A DNA stretch of 64,000 nt from Dethiosulfatibacter aminovorans DSM 17477 (lineage in GTDB: Bacteria > Bacillota > Clostridia > Tissierellales > Dethiosulfatibacteraceae). Positions 1 through 9,559 of this stretch are shown here, in pieces. The first letter of the stretch is position 1. Every line of letters starts with the position of its first letter. A program made the position numbers and the translations under genes. A model generated the notes under the pieces. It did no database searches. It was not told where the DNA came from and was given only the letters and a program-made list of their open reading frames with translations. Where the stretch lies: the NCBI RefSeq assembly GCF_900142005.1, contig NZ_FQZL01000006.1, positions 186,001 to 250,000 on the forward strand, read 5' to 3'.

Positions 1-295
1 CTTCAACCTGAATATTTTCTTCACTGAATTCCCTTGAAAAAGACTTGATGTATTTCTTGAAAAGAAAACATATATTGGATTTCACAATATTGTCAGGAAT
101 GCCCTCAATCTTGCTGCCATATGCAACTTTCACTGCAATACCGTCAGAGAACATTCTTCTATATTCCCTTTCGTATTCGTACAGTGAAGCCAGGTCGAAT
201 ATCCGTTCAGTACCAAGCACTATCTTCATTCTACTGGAACTGTGATCCAATTCAATATTTGAAATCAAGTCATTAATTAATAAATTCTCACTCAT
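1..295 (-). CDS. polC: DNA polymerase III alpha subunit PolC, Gram-positive type (N-terminal fragment)
   Basis: The first 98 codons of a gene that runs off the low-coordinate edge. The ATG at 295 has a GGTGG-type ribosome site about 5 bases upstream. The visible part has no catalytic motif. The call rests on position directly after ispG, where PolC normally sits in Clostridia, and on N-terminal character (a stretch with LYEYEREYRRMF and a basic/aromatic KKYIKSF segment) compatible with the PolC N-terminal domain. Full-length PolC is about 1,400 residues with an embedded proofreading exonuclease and acts as replicative polymerase; none of that can be checked here. Another protein after ispG is possible but less likely. 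Confidence 0.68.
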   Translation of the reverse strand, partial: MSENLLINDLISNIELDHSSSRMKIVLGTERIFDLASLYEYEREYRRMFSDGIAVKVAYGSKIEGIPDNIVKSNICFLFKKYIKSFSREFSEENIQVE

Positions 296-332
296 GTTTG
301 TACCACCAATATAAAAAAACTGCATTACGCAG

Positions 333-1370
333 TTATAATTTTTCTATTTCATCCAATAGCTCTTTGACAACATCCTTTTCATTCAAGGTTCTAACAACTT
401 CACCCTTCTTGAATAGAACCGCCTTACCCTCTCCGCCGGCAATGCCTATGTCTGCTTCCTTTGCTTCTCCCGGTCCATTAACTATGCATCCCATTATGGC
501 GATGCTCAGATCCTTCCTGCAATCAACAAGAGCCTCTTCTACTTCCTTAACAATTCTTTGAAGATTTATCTTGGTCCTTCCACAAGTGGGACAAGATATA
601 ATATTGGGTCCGTAAGGCCTCATGTTTAAAAACTGAAGCATCTTTCTTCCCACTACAACTTCATTCTCAGGAGAATCCGTCAGTGATATTCTGATTGTAT
701 CCCCTATTCCCTTCATTAGAAGGCTGCCTATTCCCATTGCAGACTTTATGGTTCCGTTGACAAAGGACCCGGCTTCCGTTATACCCAAATGAAGGGGATA
801 ATCGTTTCTTTTTCTCATGAGACTATTTGCCTCATATGTCAGGTTTACATCAGATGACTTGATTGAAATCACAATATTGTCATATCCACAGTCTTCGATT
901 ATGCCTACCTGTTCAATAGCACTTTCAACAAGAGAATCGGCATTTACTCCATTGTACTTTTCTATATATTCCTTTTTTACAGAACCGGAATTGACACCCA
1001 CCCTTATTGGGATATTCCTTTCACTGCAAGCCTTGACAACGTCTCTTACATTTTGCCTGTTTCCTATGTTTCCAGGATTGAGCCTTATTCCGTCGGCTCC
1101 GTTTTCAAGAGATTTTATAGCCAGTTTGTAGTCAAAATGTATATCGGCAATAAGAGGAATCACTATGTCTTTCTTGATTTCCCCAAGCGCACAGGCACTA
1201 TCCGTGTCCGGTACTGCACATCTTATTATGTCGCAACCTAAACGCTCAAGAGATTTAATCTGCTTTACAGTCTCCACAATATTCCTTGTATCTGTATTTG
1301 TCATTGACTGTACCGTCACCACGCTGTCTCCGCCAACAGCAACATTACCATAGTATATTTTCTTACTCAT
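333..1370 (-). CDS. ispG: 4-hydroxy-3-methylbut-2-enyl diphosphate synthase (flavodoxin) IspG/GcpE
   Basis: Penultimate enzyme of the MEP isoprenoid pathway; it reductively opens the cyclic MEcPP ring to HMBPP with a 4Fe-4S cluster. The 345-residue protein has the short bacterial form: a TIM-barrel part (residues 1-240, with ADIHFDYKLA and GIRLNPGN) followed by the cluster domain with Cys260 and Cys263 in SCPTCGR, Cys295 in IMGCIVNGPGE and the ligand Glu302. It lies 8 bases after rseP and before polC, in the same minus-strand run as uppS, which consumes isoprenoid precursors. Length and all ligands are normal. Confidence 0.97.
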   Translation of the reverse strand: MSKKIYYGNVAVGGDSVVTVQSMTNTDTRNIVETVKQIKSLERLGCDIIRCAVPDTDSACALGEIKKDIVIPLIADIHFDYKLAIKSLENGADGIRLNPGNIGNRQNVRDVVKACSERNIPIRVGVNSGSVKKEYIEKYNGVNADSLVESAIEQVGIIEDCGYDNIVISIKSSDVNLTYEANSLMRKRNDYPLHLGITEAGSFVNGTIKSAMGIGSLLMKGIGDTIRISLTDSPENEVVVGRKMLQFLNMRPYGPNIISCPTCGRTKINLQRIVKEVEEALVDCRKDLSIAIMGCIVNGPGEAKEADIGIAGGEGKAVLFKKGEVVRTLNEKDVVKELLDEIEKL

Positions 1371-1378
1371 CTTTACCC

Positions 1379-2617
1379 CTAAGTTAATAGTCTTAGTATG
1401 TCCTTATACAAAATAAAAAACATCAGTGCCATAAGGAATACAAAGCCAATGAAATGTACATACCCTTCCTTTTCAGGAGGAATTCTTTTGCCGGAAATAC
1501 CTTCCCATAATATAAATATCAATCTGCTCCCATCCAGTGCCGGGATAGGCAATAAATTCATGAATCCTAGATTTAAACTTATGAATGCAGCCAGGTTGAT
1601 CAGCGGATACAATCCAATTTTCGCCGCTTCTCCAACCATGGAAATGATTCCTACAGGTCCGGCAATGGCTTCCGTCCCTACGCTTCCCGTAAAAAGCATG
1701 AATACGAATTGGAACATAAGCTTAATATAAAATACAGTTTTAAAAAGTGAACCATAGAATGCAGCCACTATGTTTCTCTCAACTTCCGTATAGAATCCTA
1801 TAGTCAACTGGTTCATGGGTTTAAGCTGAAAACTAAGTGTTTGTCCGTTCCTGTCAACCTTTATATCGATTTCATTGCCCTGAGAACCCTTTATTGCATT
1901 TTTAACTTCATCCCAGGTTTCAGTATTAATATTGTTTACAGCCAGTACCCTGTCGCCTGCCTTGATTCCAGCTTCTGAAGCCGGATATCCCATATTGACC
2001 AGGGACAACTCTGTAGTATATTCTCCCTCTATTTCCGTTGGGGAAATACCTATAATATATCTGTAGCTGTTTTCAATATTAAAATCATATTCCTTTCCGT
2101 CTCTTTCAACAATAATATTATAGCCTTTTTCATTTTCTGAAATTTCTTCATACAGGTCATCCCAAAATCTAACACGATTACCTTCAATGCTTATTATTTC
2201 ATCGCCCTCTCTAAGTCCTGAAGAATATTCGTTGGACTCCATATCGATATATTCGACTGTAGTTCCTGATATTCCATAAGTAGATATAATAATAAAAAAC
2301 AAAACAAAAGCAAGTATAAAATTCATCATTGGGCCCATGAAAATAACACTGAATCTTTCCAGTGCTGTTTTCGAATTGAAACTGTCATGAGAGAAGGTTT
2401 CATCATCCTCTCCTTCCATTCTCACATATCCGCCAATCGGTAACGCTTTTATCAAGTAATCAGTTTTCTTCCCTTTTTTCCTGTAGAGAACAGGTCCCAT
2501 GCCAATAGAAAACTCATGAACCTTTATGCCAACTCTTCTAGCCGCCATAAAATGACCCAATTCATGAATCAGTATAACAAGGGAAAATATTATAATTGAA
2601 GATATAGTTGTAATCAT
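1379..2617 (-). CDS. rseP: Site-2 zinc metalloprotease RseP/RasP
   Basis: Intramembrane protease of the S2P family that cleaves membrane-anchored anti-sigma factors and leftover signal peptides. The zinc motif HELGH is at residues 18-22 in the first membrane helix and the second active-site motif LDG at 361-363 (PIPALDGSRL) in a C-terminal helix. Between them lie two PDZ-like regions (about 120-185 and 205-265, the latter with YPASEAGIKAGDRVLAVN). At 412 residues it is slightly longer than single-PDZ RasP. It follows cdsA by only 9 bases, where many Firmicutes have dxr between the two. Confidence 0.95.
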   Translation of the reverse strand: MITTISSIIIFSLVILIHELGHFMAARRVGIKVHEFSIGMGPVLYRKKGKKTDYLIKALPIGGYVRMEGEDDETFSHDSFNSKTALERFSVIFMGPMMNFILAFVLFFIIISTYGISGTTVEYIDMESNEYSSGLREGDEIISIEGNRVRFWDDLYEEISENEKGYNIIVERDGKEYDFNIENSYRYIIGISPTEIEGEYTTELSLVNMGYPASEAGIKAGDRVLAVNNINTETWDEVKNAIKGSQGNEIDIKVDRNGQTLSFQLKPMNQLTIGFYTEVERNIVAAFYGSLFKTVFYIKLMFQFVFMLFTGSVGTEAIAGPVGIISMVGEAAKIGLYPLINLAAFISLNLGFMNLLPIPALDGSRLIFILWEGISGKRIPPEKEGYVHFIGFVFLMALMFFILYKDILRLLT

Positions 2618-2626
2618 TATGTCCTC

Positions 2627-3391
2627 CTAAAGCAAATATAACGTCATATAATAAACAATGGGAGCCACTATCAAAAAACTGTCAAATCTGTCCAGCATTC
2701 CTCCATGACCAGGCAATACATTTCCGTAATCCTTTACATTGTACTCCCTTTTTATCTTTGAGGCAACCAAATCTCCAAAAACTGATCCCAGAACGCCTAC
2801 AATACTTATCAGTACTACTGTTGATACAGGCCCTTTTATCAAGAATATGTTCAGGATTACCATTACAGCTATTGCACCTGCAAGACCCCCAACAACTCCT
2901 TCCACACTTTTTTTAGGGCTAAGCTTTGGACTAAGCTTGTGCTTTCCGTAACGAATCCCTACCAAATATGCAAAGGAATCCGCGCTGAAAGACACTGCGT
3001 AAGCCGCCCATATATAAATGGTATCACCCAGCAGTACAACATGATACATAAGTATAACGACATACAAAAACCCAAATATTGTTGAAGAAATATCGAACAG
3101 TTTAATACTTGAATCAATGACGTAAAACACACCTGCCGCCACCATATAGGATGCCAGTACAAGAAAAGGATCAATATTAAATTCCAATGCATTTGAAGCA
3201 AAAATTGCAATTGTTACCAGGTAATTAAGGATGTATACATGATTTTTGTTATTGTTCACCGCTTTGTCATACTCATACAGAGCTATCATTGTTATCACAA
3301 AAAAAGTGAATTTAAACAAATAGCCGCCTAAATATGTCGCCACTGCCAAGTATGCTCCGGCTATCAGCCCCGTTTTTAATCGATTTCCCAT
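2627..3391 (-). CDS. cdsA: Phosphatidate cytidylyltransferase CdsA
   Basis: Makes CDP-diacylglycerol from phosphatidate and CTP, the branch point of phospholipid synthesis, in the membrane. The protein is a string of hydrophobic helices ending in the CDP-alcohol signature: SKIKREYNVKDYGNVLPGHG is followed at once by GMLDRFD. A TTG at 3400 is also in frame but lies only 3 bases from the AAGGAG site that overlaps the uppS stop. The ATG at 3391 gives MGNRLKTGL with about 12 bases of spacing, and I prefer it (254 residues). It is co-transcribed with uppS upstream and rseP downstream. Confidence 0.94.
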   Translation of the reverse strand: MGNRLKTGLIAGAYLAVATYLGGYLFKFTFFVITMIALYEYDKAVNNNKNHVYILNYLVTIAIFASNALEFNIDPFLVLASYMVAAGVFYVIDSSIKLFDISSTIFGFLYVVILMYHVVLLGDTIYIWAAYAVSFSADSFAYLVGIRYGKHKLSPKLSPKKSVEGVVGGLAGAIAVMVILNIFLIKGPVSTVVLISIVGVLGSVFGDLVASKIKREYNVKDYGNVLPGHGGMLDRFDSFLIVAPIVYYMTLYLL

Positions 3392-3400
3392 AGTTATCAA

Positions 3401-4120
3401 TTACTCCTTGCCGTATCTTCTATTCCTGTTTTGATATTCTATAATGGCTTTATTCAATTCATCTGCCGTAAAGTCAGGCCATAACACATCGGTAAAATAA
3501 AATTCCGAATATGCAGCCTGATATAACAAGAAATTACTTAATCTTTGTTCTCCGCTGGTTCTGATTATCATATCCGGATCTTCCTGATCTTTAGAATACA
3601 AATAACTGCCGATTAAATCTTCATTTATGTCATCAATCTCAAGTTTGCATTCTTTCGCATCACGAGCAATATTCCTTACAGCTCTTGCTATTTCAGTTTT
3701 GGATCCATAATTCAACGCTATGTTGAAGTTCAATTTCTCATTATTGCTTGTCCTTTCAATAGCCTTCAACACACTGGTTCTTGACCTTTCAGGCAATTCT
3801 GAAATATCCCCAAATATATTTACTTTAACGCCGGCTTCATCCAGGGGCTTTATCATGGTCTTCGAAAATTCGATAAGAAGATTCATCAAGTAACCCACTT
3901 CGTCCTTTTCTCTGCCCCAGTTTTCAGTAGAGAATGCATATACTGTCAATGATTTGACTCCAAGTTTTACACACTCTTCAACTATCTCCCTGATTCTTAA
4001 CATACCTTCCCTGTGTCCAAGCATTTTGTTCTTATTATTACGCTTTGCCCACCTTCTGTTTCCATCCATAATAATTGCTATATGGTGGGGAATTCTTCTC
4101 ATGTCAATTGTGTCATTCAT
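3401..4120 (-). CDS. uppS: Isoprenyl transferase / undecaprenyl diphosphate synthase UppS
   Basis: Cis-prenyltransferase that extends farnesyl diphosphate with IPP to the C55 lipid carrier used for peptidoglycan. Evidence is the N-terminal IAIIMDGNRRWAK diphosphate-binding loop, TVYAFSTENW, and near the C-terminus DMIIRTSGEQRLSNFLLYQ and EFYFTDVLWPDF. The loop has Arg where most bacterial enzymes have Gly (MDGNG). The ATG at 4120 follows an AAGGGTAAGAGG tract. A GTG five codons upstream (4135) is an alternative start. It heads the uppS-cdsA-rseP-ispG-polC run and is separated from frr by a small ORF and a terminator. Confidence 0.95.
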   Translation of the reverse strand: MNDTIDMRRIPHHIAIIMDGNRRWAKRNNKNKMLGHREGMLRIREIVEECVKLGVKSLTVYAFSTENWGREKDEVGYLMNLLIEFSKTMIKPLDEAGVKVNIFGDISELPERSRTSVLKAIERTSNNEKLNFNIALNYGSKTEIARAVRNIARDAKECKLEIDDINEDLIGSYLYSKDQEDPDMIIRTSGEQRLSNFLLYQAAYSEFYFTDVLWPDFTADELNKAIIEYQNRNRRYGKE

Positions 4121-4161
4121 CCTCTTACCCTTCACCTCATCTAATTCAAATGATTAAACTA

Positions 4162-4191
4162 GAATTCTCAAGACATTGAGTCCTTCGAATT
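4162..4191. repeat. Half copy (head hairpin) of the dispersed intergenic palindromic element
   Basis: The sequence matches the head of the fuller copies at 20268, 32316 and 41946: AATTCTCAAGACATTGAGTCC here against AATTCTCAGGACATCGAGTCC at 41948. The ends AATTC/GAATT can pair. The tail hairpin is missing. It lies 3 bases from the terminator at 4194-4215, the same side as in the other copies. Confidence 0.55.
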
Positions 4192-4193
4192 AA

Positions 4194-4215
4194 ACAAAAT
4201 CCCCTTTCGGGGATT
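4194..4215 (-). terminator. Rho-independent terminator after the small ORF downstream of frr
   Basis: On the minus strand AATCCCC-GAAA-GGGGATT is followed by TTGTTT. The stem is 7 bp with a stable GNRA-like loop and overlaps the stop codon of the 62-codon ORF. It should separate the rpsB-frr transcript from uppS. Confidence 0.72.
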
Positions 4216-4402
4216 AAAAATATGAAACAGTCAATTTATAAACATCATCAGTTTGCAAAAAACGCACAACTACGGGGTTAACAAGATTCATGCTAAAATT
4301 CCTGTTTGACCCCTTAGCATAGCATATTTCAATTATTTTTCTTTCATTTTTGTTTATTTGCCTGATAGCATCTCCCAATGAGAATCCTGTCAGTTCAGTC
4401 AT
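4214..4402 (-). CDS. Small protein of unknown function between frr and uppS
   Basis: A 62-residue ORF whose ATG lies 5 bases after the frr stop, with GAGG 10 bases upstream. It ends inside a clear terminator stem, so both ends fit a real last gene of the frr transcript. The sequence begins with FSLGDAIRQI, has a middle stretch of mixed charge and ends in beta-like strands (VVVRFLQ, VYKLTVSYF). I recall similarly sized, similarly patterned ORFs (a GLPLEEAL-like start and a final strand ending in LTV) in other Clostridia, but cannot verify homology. No signal peptide, membrane helix or catalytic motif is visible. Function is not assigned. Confidence 0.6.
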   Translation of the reverse strand: MTELTGFSLGDAIRQINKNERKIIEICYAKGSNRNFSMNLVNPVVVRFLQTDDVYKLTVSYF

Positions 4403-4407
4403 CTTGT

Positions 4408-4965
4408 CTATACCTCGAGAATTTCCGTTTCCTTGTCGGAATAGATTTCTTCTACTTTCTTGATGTACTTGTCAGTAATTTTCTGTACCTCTGTTTCAGC
4501 ATCTCTCAAATCGTCCTTGGTAAGGTCGCCGTTCTTTTCCATCTTCTTCAATTTTTCGTTAGTGTCTCTTCTTTCATTTCTTAAAGCGACCTTGGCATTT
4601 TCAGTTTCTTTCTTAACAGTCTTTAGAAGATCCTTTCTTCTTTCTTCAGTCAACTCGGGAATCATTATTCTTATAACCTTGCCGTCATTACTTGGATTTA
4701 CTCCAAGGTCAGAAGCACCTAATGTTTTTTCAATATCCTTTAAAGCATTGATATCATATGGCTGTATCAAAAGACATCTAGGCTCGGGTACTGAGATATT
4801 TGACAGTTGATTAAGAGGAGTAGGAGTTCCATAGTAATCCACCTTGATTTTGTCAACCAATTTTGGATTTGCTCTTCCAGCTCTTATGCTACCAAGATCT
4901 TCCTTCAAAAAACTAATAGTCTTGTCCATTTTTTTTTCTAATTCCTTGTGAACTTCTCTATGCAT
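4408..4965 (-). CDS. frr: Ribosome recycling factor
   Basis: Splits post-termination ribosomes together with EF-G. The 185-residue length is typical. The sequence shows the RRF signature: LGSIRAGRANPKLVDKIKVDYYGTPTPL near residues 26-50 (read here in two parts, SIRAGRANPKL and VDYYGTPTPLNQ), then ISVPEPRCLLIQPYD, and the long charged helices RKDLLKTVKKETENAKVALR. It starts 1 base from the pyrH stop and is co-transcribed with it. Confidence 0.97.
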   Translation of the reverse strand: MHREVHKELEKKMDKTISFLKEDLGSIRAGRANPKLVDKIKVDYYGTPTPLNQLSNISVPEPRCLLIQPYDINALKDIEKTLGASDLGVNPSNDGKVIRIMIPELTEERRKDLLKTVKKETENAKVALRNERRDTNEKLKKMEKNGDLTKDDLRDAETEVQKITDKYIKKVEEIYSDKETEILEV

Positions 4966-4966
4966 C

Positions 4967-5731
<765 letters not shown>

Positions 5732-5740
5732 CTAATAATA

Positions 5741-6391
5741 TTACATATTCATTTGTTTAGCAACTTCTTCTGCGAAATTTTCTTCCTTCTTCTCCAGACC
5801 TTCACCAACTTCATATCTGGTGAATCTTCTGATTACAAGATTTTCACCTATCTTGGCTATAAGTTCATTCAACAAGTCTTGAATAGTTTTATCTGTATCC
5901 TTTATGTATGTCTGATTCAACAGGCAGTTCTCGTCATAGAACTTCTTGATTCTACCTTCAACCATCTTATCAACAATTTTTTCTGGTTTTCCTTCATTCA
6001 ATGCCTGTTCTCTAAGTATAGCTTTTTCCTTTTCAATAACTTCTGCCGGAACATCTTCAGGTTTGATATATGCAGGTTTTTGAGCCGCTATCTGCATAGC
6101 TACATCCTTTGCAAAGCTTTGGAACTCTTCGTTCTTTGCTACAAAGTCAGTCTCACTGTTAACTTCTATAATGACACCTATTCTATTTCCGTGTATATAA
6201 GATGCAACTATACCTTCTGCTGCTATTCTATCTGATTTCTTAGCTGCCTTTGACAAACCTTTCTTTCTCAAAAAGTCAATAGCCTTGTCGATATCACCAT
6301 CTGTTTCCACTAAAGCTTTTTTGCAATCAAGCATTCCTGCTGCTGTTACTTGTCTCAATTCTTTTACCATTGCTGCTGTAATATTTGCCAT
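5741..6391 (-). CDS. tsf: Translation elongation factor Ts
   Basis: Guanine-nucleotide exchange factor for EF-Tu. The N-terminal UBA-like domain is plain ([19 protein letters not shown]), followed by the [14 protein letters not shown] hinge and the [15 protein letters not shown] signature. At 216 residues it is the short form with one core repeat, as in several Clostridia and thermophiles. It lies 88 bases after rpsB behind a GC-rich stem and before pyrH. Confidence 0.97.
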   Translation of the reverse strand: MANITAAMVKELRQVTAAGMLDCKKALVETDGDIDKAIDFLRKKGLSKAAKKSDRIAAEGIVASYIHGNRIGVIIEVNSETDFVAKNEEFQSFAKDVAMQIAAQKPAYIKPEDVPAEVIEKEKAILREQALNEGKPEKIVDKMVEGRIKKFYDENCLLNQTYIKDTDKTIQDLLNELIAKIGENLVIRRFTRYEVGEGLEKKEENFAEEVAKQMNM

Positions 6392-6404
6392 GTTAACCTC
6401 CTAA

Positions 6405-6451
6405 TAATAAAAGGTAAGTTAGACAAGGGATTAAATCCCTTTCCCCTTACC
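6405..6451 (-). terminator. Stem-loop between rpsB and tsf (partial terminator or processing site)
   Basis: On the minus strand GGTAAG pairs with CTTACC and encloses AAGGGA/TCCCTT. It is followed by TTTTATTATT, then the tsf ribosome site AGGAGG. The stem is interrupted, so it may act as a leaky terminator that lowers tsf relative to rpsB, or as an RNase site. Confidence 0.5.
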
Positions 6452-6479
6452 TAAACTTTATATTTTTCTATTAACTTAT

Positions 6480-7235
6480 TTAAACTTCTTCAGTTGCTTC
6501 TATTTCTTCTTCTACTTCTTCTACTTCTTCCTGTGCAACATCTTCAAGTTGAACTCCCTGCTTTGCTTCAAGAACTGCATCAGCCATAGTAGCTGTCAAA
6601 AGCTTAACCGCTCTTATTGCATCGTCATTTCCTGGAATTACATGATCAATTTCATCAGGATCACAGTTTGTATCAACAATAGCTACAATAGGAATATCCA
6701 TAATCTTAGCTTCGCTTATTGCAATTCTTTCCTTCTTTGGATCAACAATAAACATTGCTCCAGGAAGCTTGTTCATGTTCTTGATTCCACCCAGGAACTT
6801 CTCAAGTCTTTCAATTTCATGTCTCAACTTGATTACTTCCTTCTTAGGCAACATTTCAAATTTTCCATCTGCTTCCATTTGCTCAAGCTCGTGAAGTCTG
6901 TTTATTCTACTTTTAATAGTCTTGTAGTTTGTAAGCATACCGCCCAACCATCTTTGGCTTACAAAATGCATTCCACATCTTTGAGCTTCTTTCTTGATTG
7001 ATTCCTGAGCCTGCTTCTTTGTTCCAACAAAAAGAATTTCGTCTCCGCCTGCTACAACTTCCTTAATAAACTCATAAGCTTCATCTATCAATCCTGTAGT
7101 TTTCTGAAGGTCTATGATGTAGATTCCATTTCTTTCAGTAAAGATATACTCTGCCATTTTAGGATTCCATCTTCTAGTTTGATGTCCGAAGTGAACTCCC
7201 GCTTCCAATAATTTTTTCATACTTAGTACTGCCAT
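6480..7235 (-). CDS. rpsB: 30S ribosomal protein S2
   Basis: Small-subunit protein that binds near the neck of 16S rRNA with S1. It carries [53 protein letters not shown] and [14 protein letters not shown], all standard S2 blocks, plus an acidic tail of mostly Glu (last 15 residues). The ATG at 7235 (MAVLSMKK) has a perfect AAGGAGG site. The ORF opens at 7262 but that start has none. Its long leader carries a promoter and a structured region (7260-7315) that may give feedback by S2. Confidence 0.97.
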   Translation of the reverse strand: MAVLSMKKLLEAGVHFGHQTRRWNPKMAEYIFTERNGIYIIDLQKTTGLIDEAYEFIKEVVAGGDEILFVGTKKQAQESIKKEAQRCGMHFVSQRWLGGMLTNYKTIKSRINRLHELEQMEADGKFEMLPKKEVIKLRHEIERLEKFLGGIKNMNKLPGAMFIVDPKKERIAISEAKIMDIPIVAIVDTNCDPDEIDHVIPGNDDAIRAVKLLTATMADAVLEAKQGVQLEDVAQEEVEEVEEEIEATEEV

Positions 7236-7259
7236 TTGTTTCCTCCTTGTTATTTCCTC

Positions 7260-7315
7260 CAACTGAATCTCTTTTCCAAAGGACCTTGCGGCACACCTCC
7301 GGAAATCATCAGTTG
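7260..7315 (-). ncRNA. Candidate structured 5' leader of rpsB (possible S2 autoregulatory element)
   Basis: Between the promoter (7333-7360) and the rpsB ribosome site, CAACTGA (7309-7315 on the minus strand) pairs with TCAGTTG (7260-7266). Inside, TTTCC pairs with GGAAA, and GGA/TCC stacks across a small bulge, with a GC-rich apical loop. A ribosomal-protein gene led by a three-layer hairpin suggests translational feedback. I could not fold or align it and do not match it to a named family. Confidence 0.5.
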
Positions 7316-7332
7316 TGTGTAATACCTGAAGT

Positions 7333-7360
7333 AGTATATCACAACTGTAATTGTTTGTAA
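7333..7360 (-). promoter_or_regulatory. Promoter of rpsB-tsf-pyrH-frr
   Basis: On the minus strand TTACAA (7355-7360), 16 bases, then TATACT (7333-7338). It is placed about 70 bases upstream of the leader hairpin end and just downstream of the topA stop at 7364. Confidence 0.62.
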
Positions 7361-7363
7361 ATA

Positions 7364-9559
7364 TTATTTTTCACAATTTTCATTTGTACATACTATTACT
7401 TCTCCGTCTCTTGTTTTTTTCTTGACCTGCAATCCTCCACAGACGGGACATTTTTCATTTACCGGTTCATTCCATGCTGTGAAATCACATTCAGGGTAAT
7501 TGCTGCAACCGTAGAACTTTCTTCCCTTTTTAGTCCTTTTCTCAAGGATATCTCCACCACACTTGGGACACTTCACGTCAATAGTCTTCTCTATCTGCTT
7601 TGTGTTCTTGCACTCAGGATAGTTTGGACATGCCAGGAATTCACCATACCTTCCTTTTTTTATTACCATTCTGGCTCCGCATTTATCGCAATCCACATCA
7701 CTCACCTTTGCTTCGCCAGTTTCTGCATCATATGGTTTTGTGTTCTTGCACTCAGGATAGTTTGGACATGCCAGGAACTTTCCGAACCTACCCTTTTTAA
7801 CCACCATCTTAGATCCGCATTTTTCACATTCTATGTCGGTTATTTCTTCCTCAATTTCTATCTTTTCAATATTCTTGTCCGCCAGGGCAAGGGCCTTTTC
7901 AAATTCCTTGTAGAATCCTTCGATTACTTCCTGCCATCTGAAGCTTCCAGATTCAACCTCATCAAGCTTGTTTTCAAGGTCTGCTGTAAACTTGTCGTTT
8001 ATTATGCTGCTGAAATGTTCAATCAGAAGTTCCGTTACTATTTCACCAATCTCAGTTATGTTGAAAACACCTTCATTCTTTACAACGTAACCTCTGTTTA
8101 ATATCGTTGAAACCGTAGGGGCGTACGTACTAGGTCTTCCGATTCCCAGTTCCTCCATGGTCTTGACAAGAGAAGCCTCGTTATATCGTGCTGGAGGATT
8201 CGTAAAGTTCTGTTTTTCCAGAATTTTTTTGATCTTGATATCTTTCCCTTGTTCCAATTCAGGAAATTCATCAATCTTATCCTTCGAAGGAAGAACTTTC
8301 ATATATCCATCAAAGAGAGTTCTCTTTCCAGAGTATCTAAAAGCATATCCTTCCACATTTATCAAAATTGTAAGGTTTTCAAATTCTGCCGATTCCATGC
8401 ATGATGCCAGAAATCTTTTCCATATGAGTCTGTATAATTTATATTGATCATTAGTAAGGGATTCCTTGATTCGGTCCGGATGGTTGTATACCGTAGAAGG
8501 TCTAATAGCTTCATGTGCATCCTGGATATCGGTTTTCTTCTTGGTTTTGAACACTCTTGAAATATTCACATAATCCTTGCCATAACTTTCTTCGAGATAT
8601 TCAGCAGCTTCTTTCTTTGCTTCATCGGATATCCTGTAGGAATCCGTCCTGATATAAGTAATCAGACCTGTAGTTCCCTGGTCTTCCAACTCAACGCCTT
8701 CGTACAACTGCTGGGCAATCATCATTGTCTTCTTTGTGGAGAAATTCAATTGTCTGTTTGCATCCTGTTGCAATGAACTTGTTGTAAAGGGAGGCGGTGG
8801 AGATTTTTTTGTTTTCTTGTTAGTGATTTTTTCAATAACTCCGTAATCCTTGCCCCTCAAAACCTCCAGCAATTTGTCAGCCTCTTCCCTGCTGCTTATT
8901 GAAATCTTTTTAACTCTGCTGTCATTGAGTTCGCCGGCAAATTTTGCCTCAAGAGTTTTCTTTTCTCCAAATTCACCATCTATGGTCCAATACTCTTCAG
9001 GTACAAAATTCTCAATTTCCTTTTCCCTGTCGTAAATCAACTTCACGGCAACAGACTGCACCCTTCCTGCACTTAGTCCCTTTTCTATTTTTCTCCACAG
9101 AAGTGGACTTATCTTGTATCCGACAAGTCTGTCAAGTATTCTTCTTGCCTGTTGCGCATCAACAAGATCCTGATTGATGCTTCTAGGATTTTTTTTTGCA
9201 TTAGTGATAGCATTTTTAGTTATCTCATTAAACACTATCCGAATATTGTCGCTTGGATCAAGTTTCAGTATTTCTGCCAGATGCCAGGATATAGCTTCAC
9301 CTTCCCTGTCGGGGTCCGTTGCAAGGTATACATGGTCGGCTTTTTTTGCCTCTTTTTTCAATTCCTTGATTATATCTCCCTTTCCGCGTATTGTAATATA
9401 ATTTGGATTGAAGTTATCTTCTACATCTATGCCAAGCTTGCTCTTCGGCAAATCCCTTAAATGACCTACTGAAGCTTTCACCTTATAGTTTTTACCAAGG
9501 AACTTTCCTATTGTTTTCGCTTTTGACGGTGACTCAACTATAACCAGGTTTTTAGCCAT
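7364..9559 (-). CDS. topA: DNA topoisomerase I (type IA)
   Basis: Relaxes negative supercoils by transient single-strand breaks. The Toprim domain begins at residue 5 ([13 protein letters not shown]) with the acidic motif DPDREGEA at 82-89, and the catalytic Tyr302 lies in TYIRTDS. The C-terminus carries four zinc ribbons starting with CEKCGS, CDKCGA, CPKCGG and CPVCGG. The first two share an exact 41-bp DNA repeat. Its 731 residues suit a Firmicutes enzyme. The start overlaps the dprA stop by 8 bases, so the two are translated from one transcript. Confidence 0.97.
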   Translation of the reverse strand: MAKNLVIVESPSKAKTIGKFLGKNYKVKASVGHLRDLPKSKLGIDVEDNFNPNYITIRGKGDIIKELKKEAKKADHVYLATDPDREGEAISWHLAEILKLDPSDNIRIVFNEITKNAITNAKKNPRSINQDLVDAQQARRILDRLVGYKISPLLWRKIEKGLSAGRVQSVAVKLIYDREKEIENFVPEEYWTIDGEFGEKKTLEAKFAGELNDSRVKKISISSREEADKLLEVLRGKDYGVIEKITNKKTKKSPPPPFTTSSLQQDANRQLNFSTKKTMMIAQQLYEGVELEDQGTTGLITYIRTDSYRISDEAKKEAAEYLEESYGKDYVNISRVFKTKKKTDIQDAHEAIRPSTVYNHPDRIKESLTNDQYKLYRLIWKRFLASCMESAEFENLTILINVEGYAFRYSGKRTLFDGYMKVLPSKDKIDEFPELEQGKDIKIKKILEKQNFTNPPARYNEASLVKTMEELGIGRPSTYAPTVSTILNRGYVVKNEGVFNITEIGEIVTELLIEHFSSIINDKFTADLENKLDEVESGSFRWQEVIEGFYKEFEKALALADKNIEKIEIEEEITDIECEKCGSKMVVKKGRFGKFLACPNYPECKNTKPYDAETGEAKVSDVDCDKCGARMVIKKGRYGEFLACPNYPECKNTKQIEKTIDVKCPKCGGDILEKRTKKGRKFYGCSNYPECDFTAWNEPVNEKCPVCGGLQVKKKTRDGEVIVCTNENCEK

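Noticed and set aside
7599-7777. CRISPR-like or tandem repeat signal
   Set aside because: The only close direct repeat is the in-frame zinc-ribbon duplication in topA; no array of repeats and spacers exists in the window.
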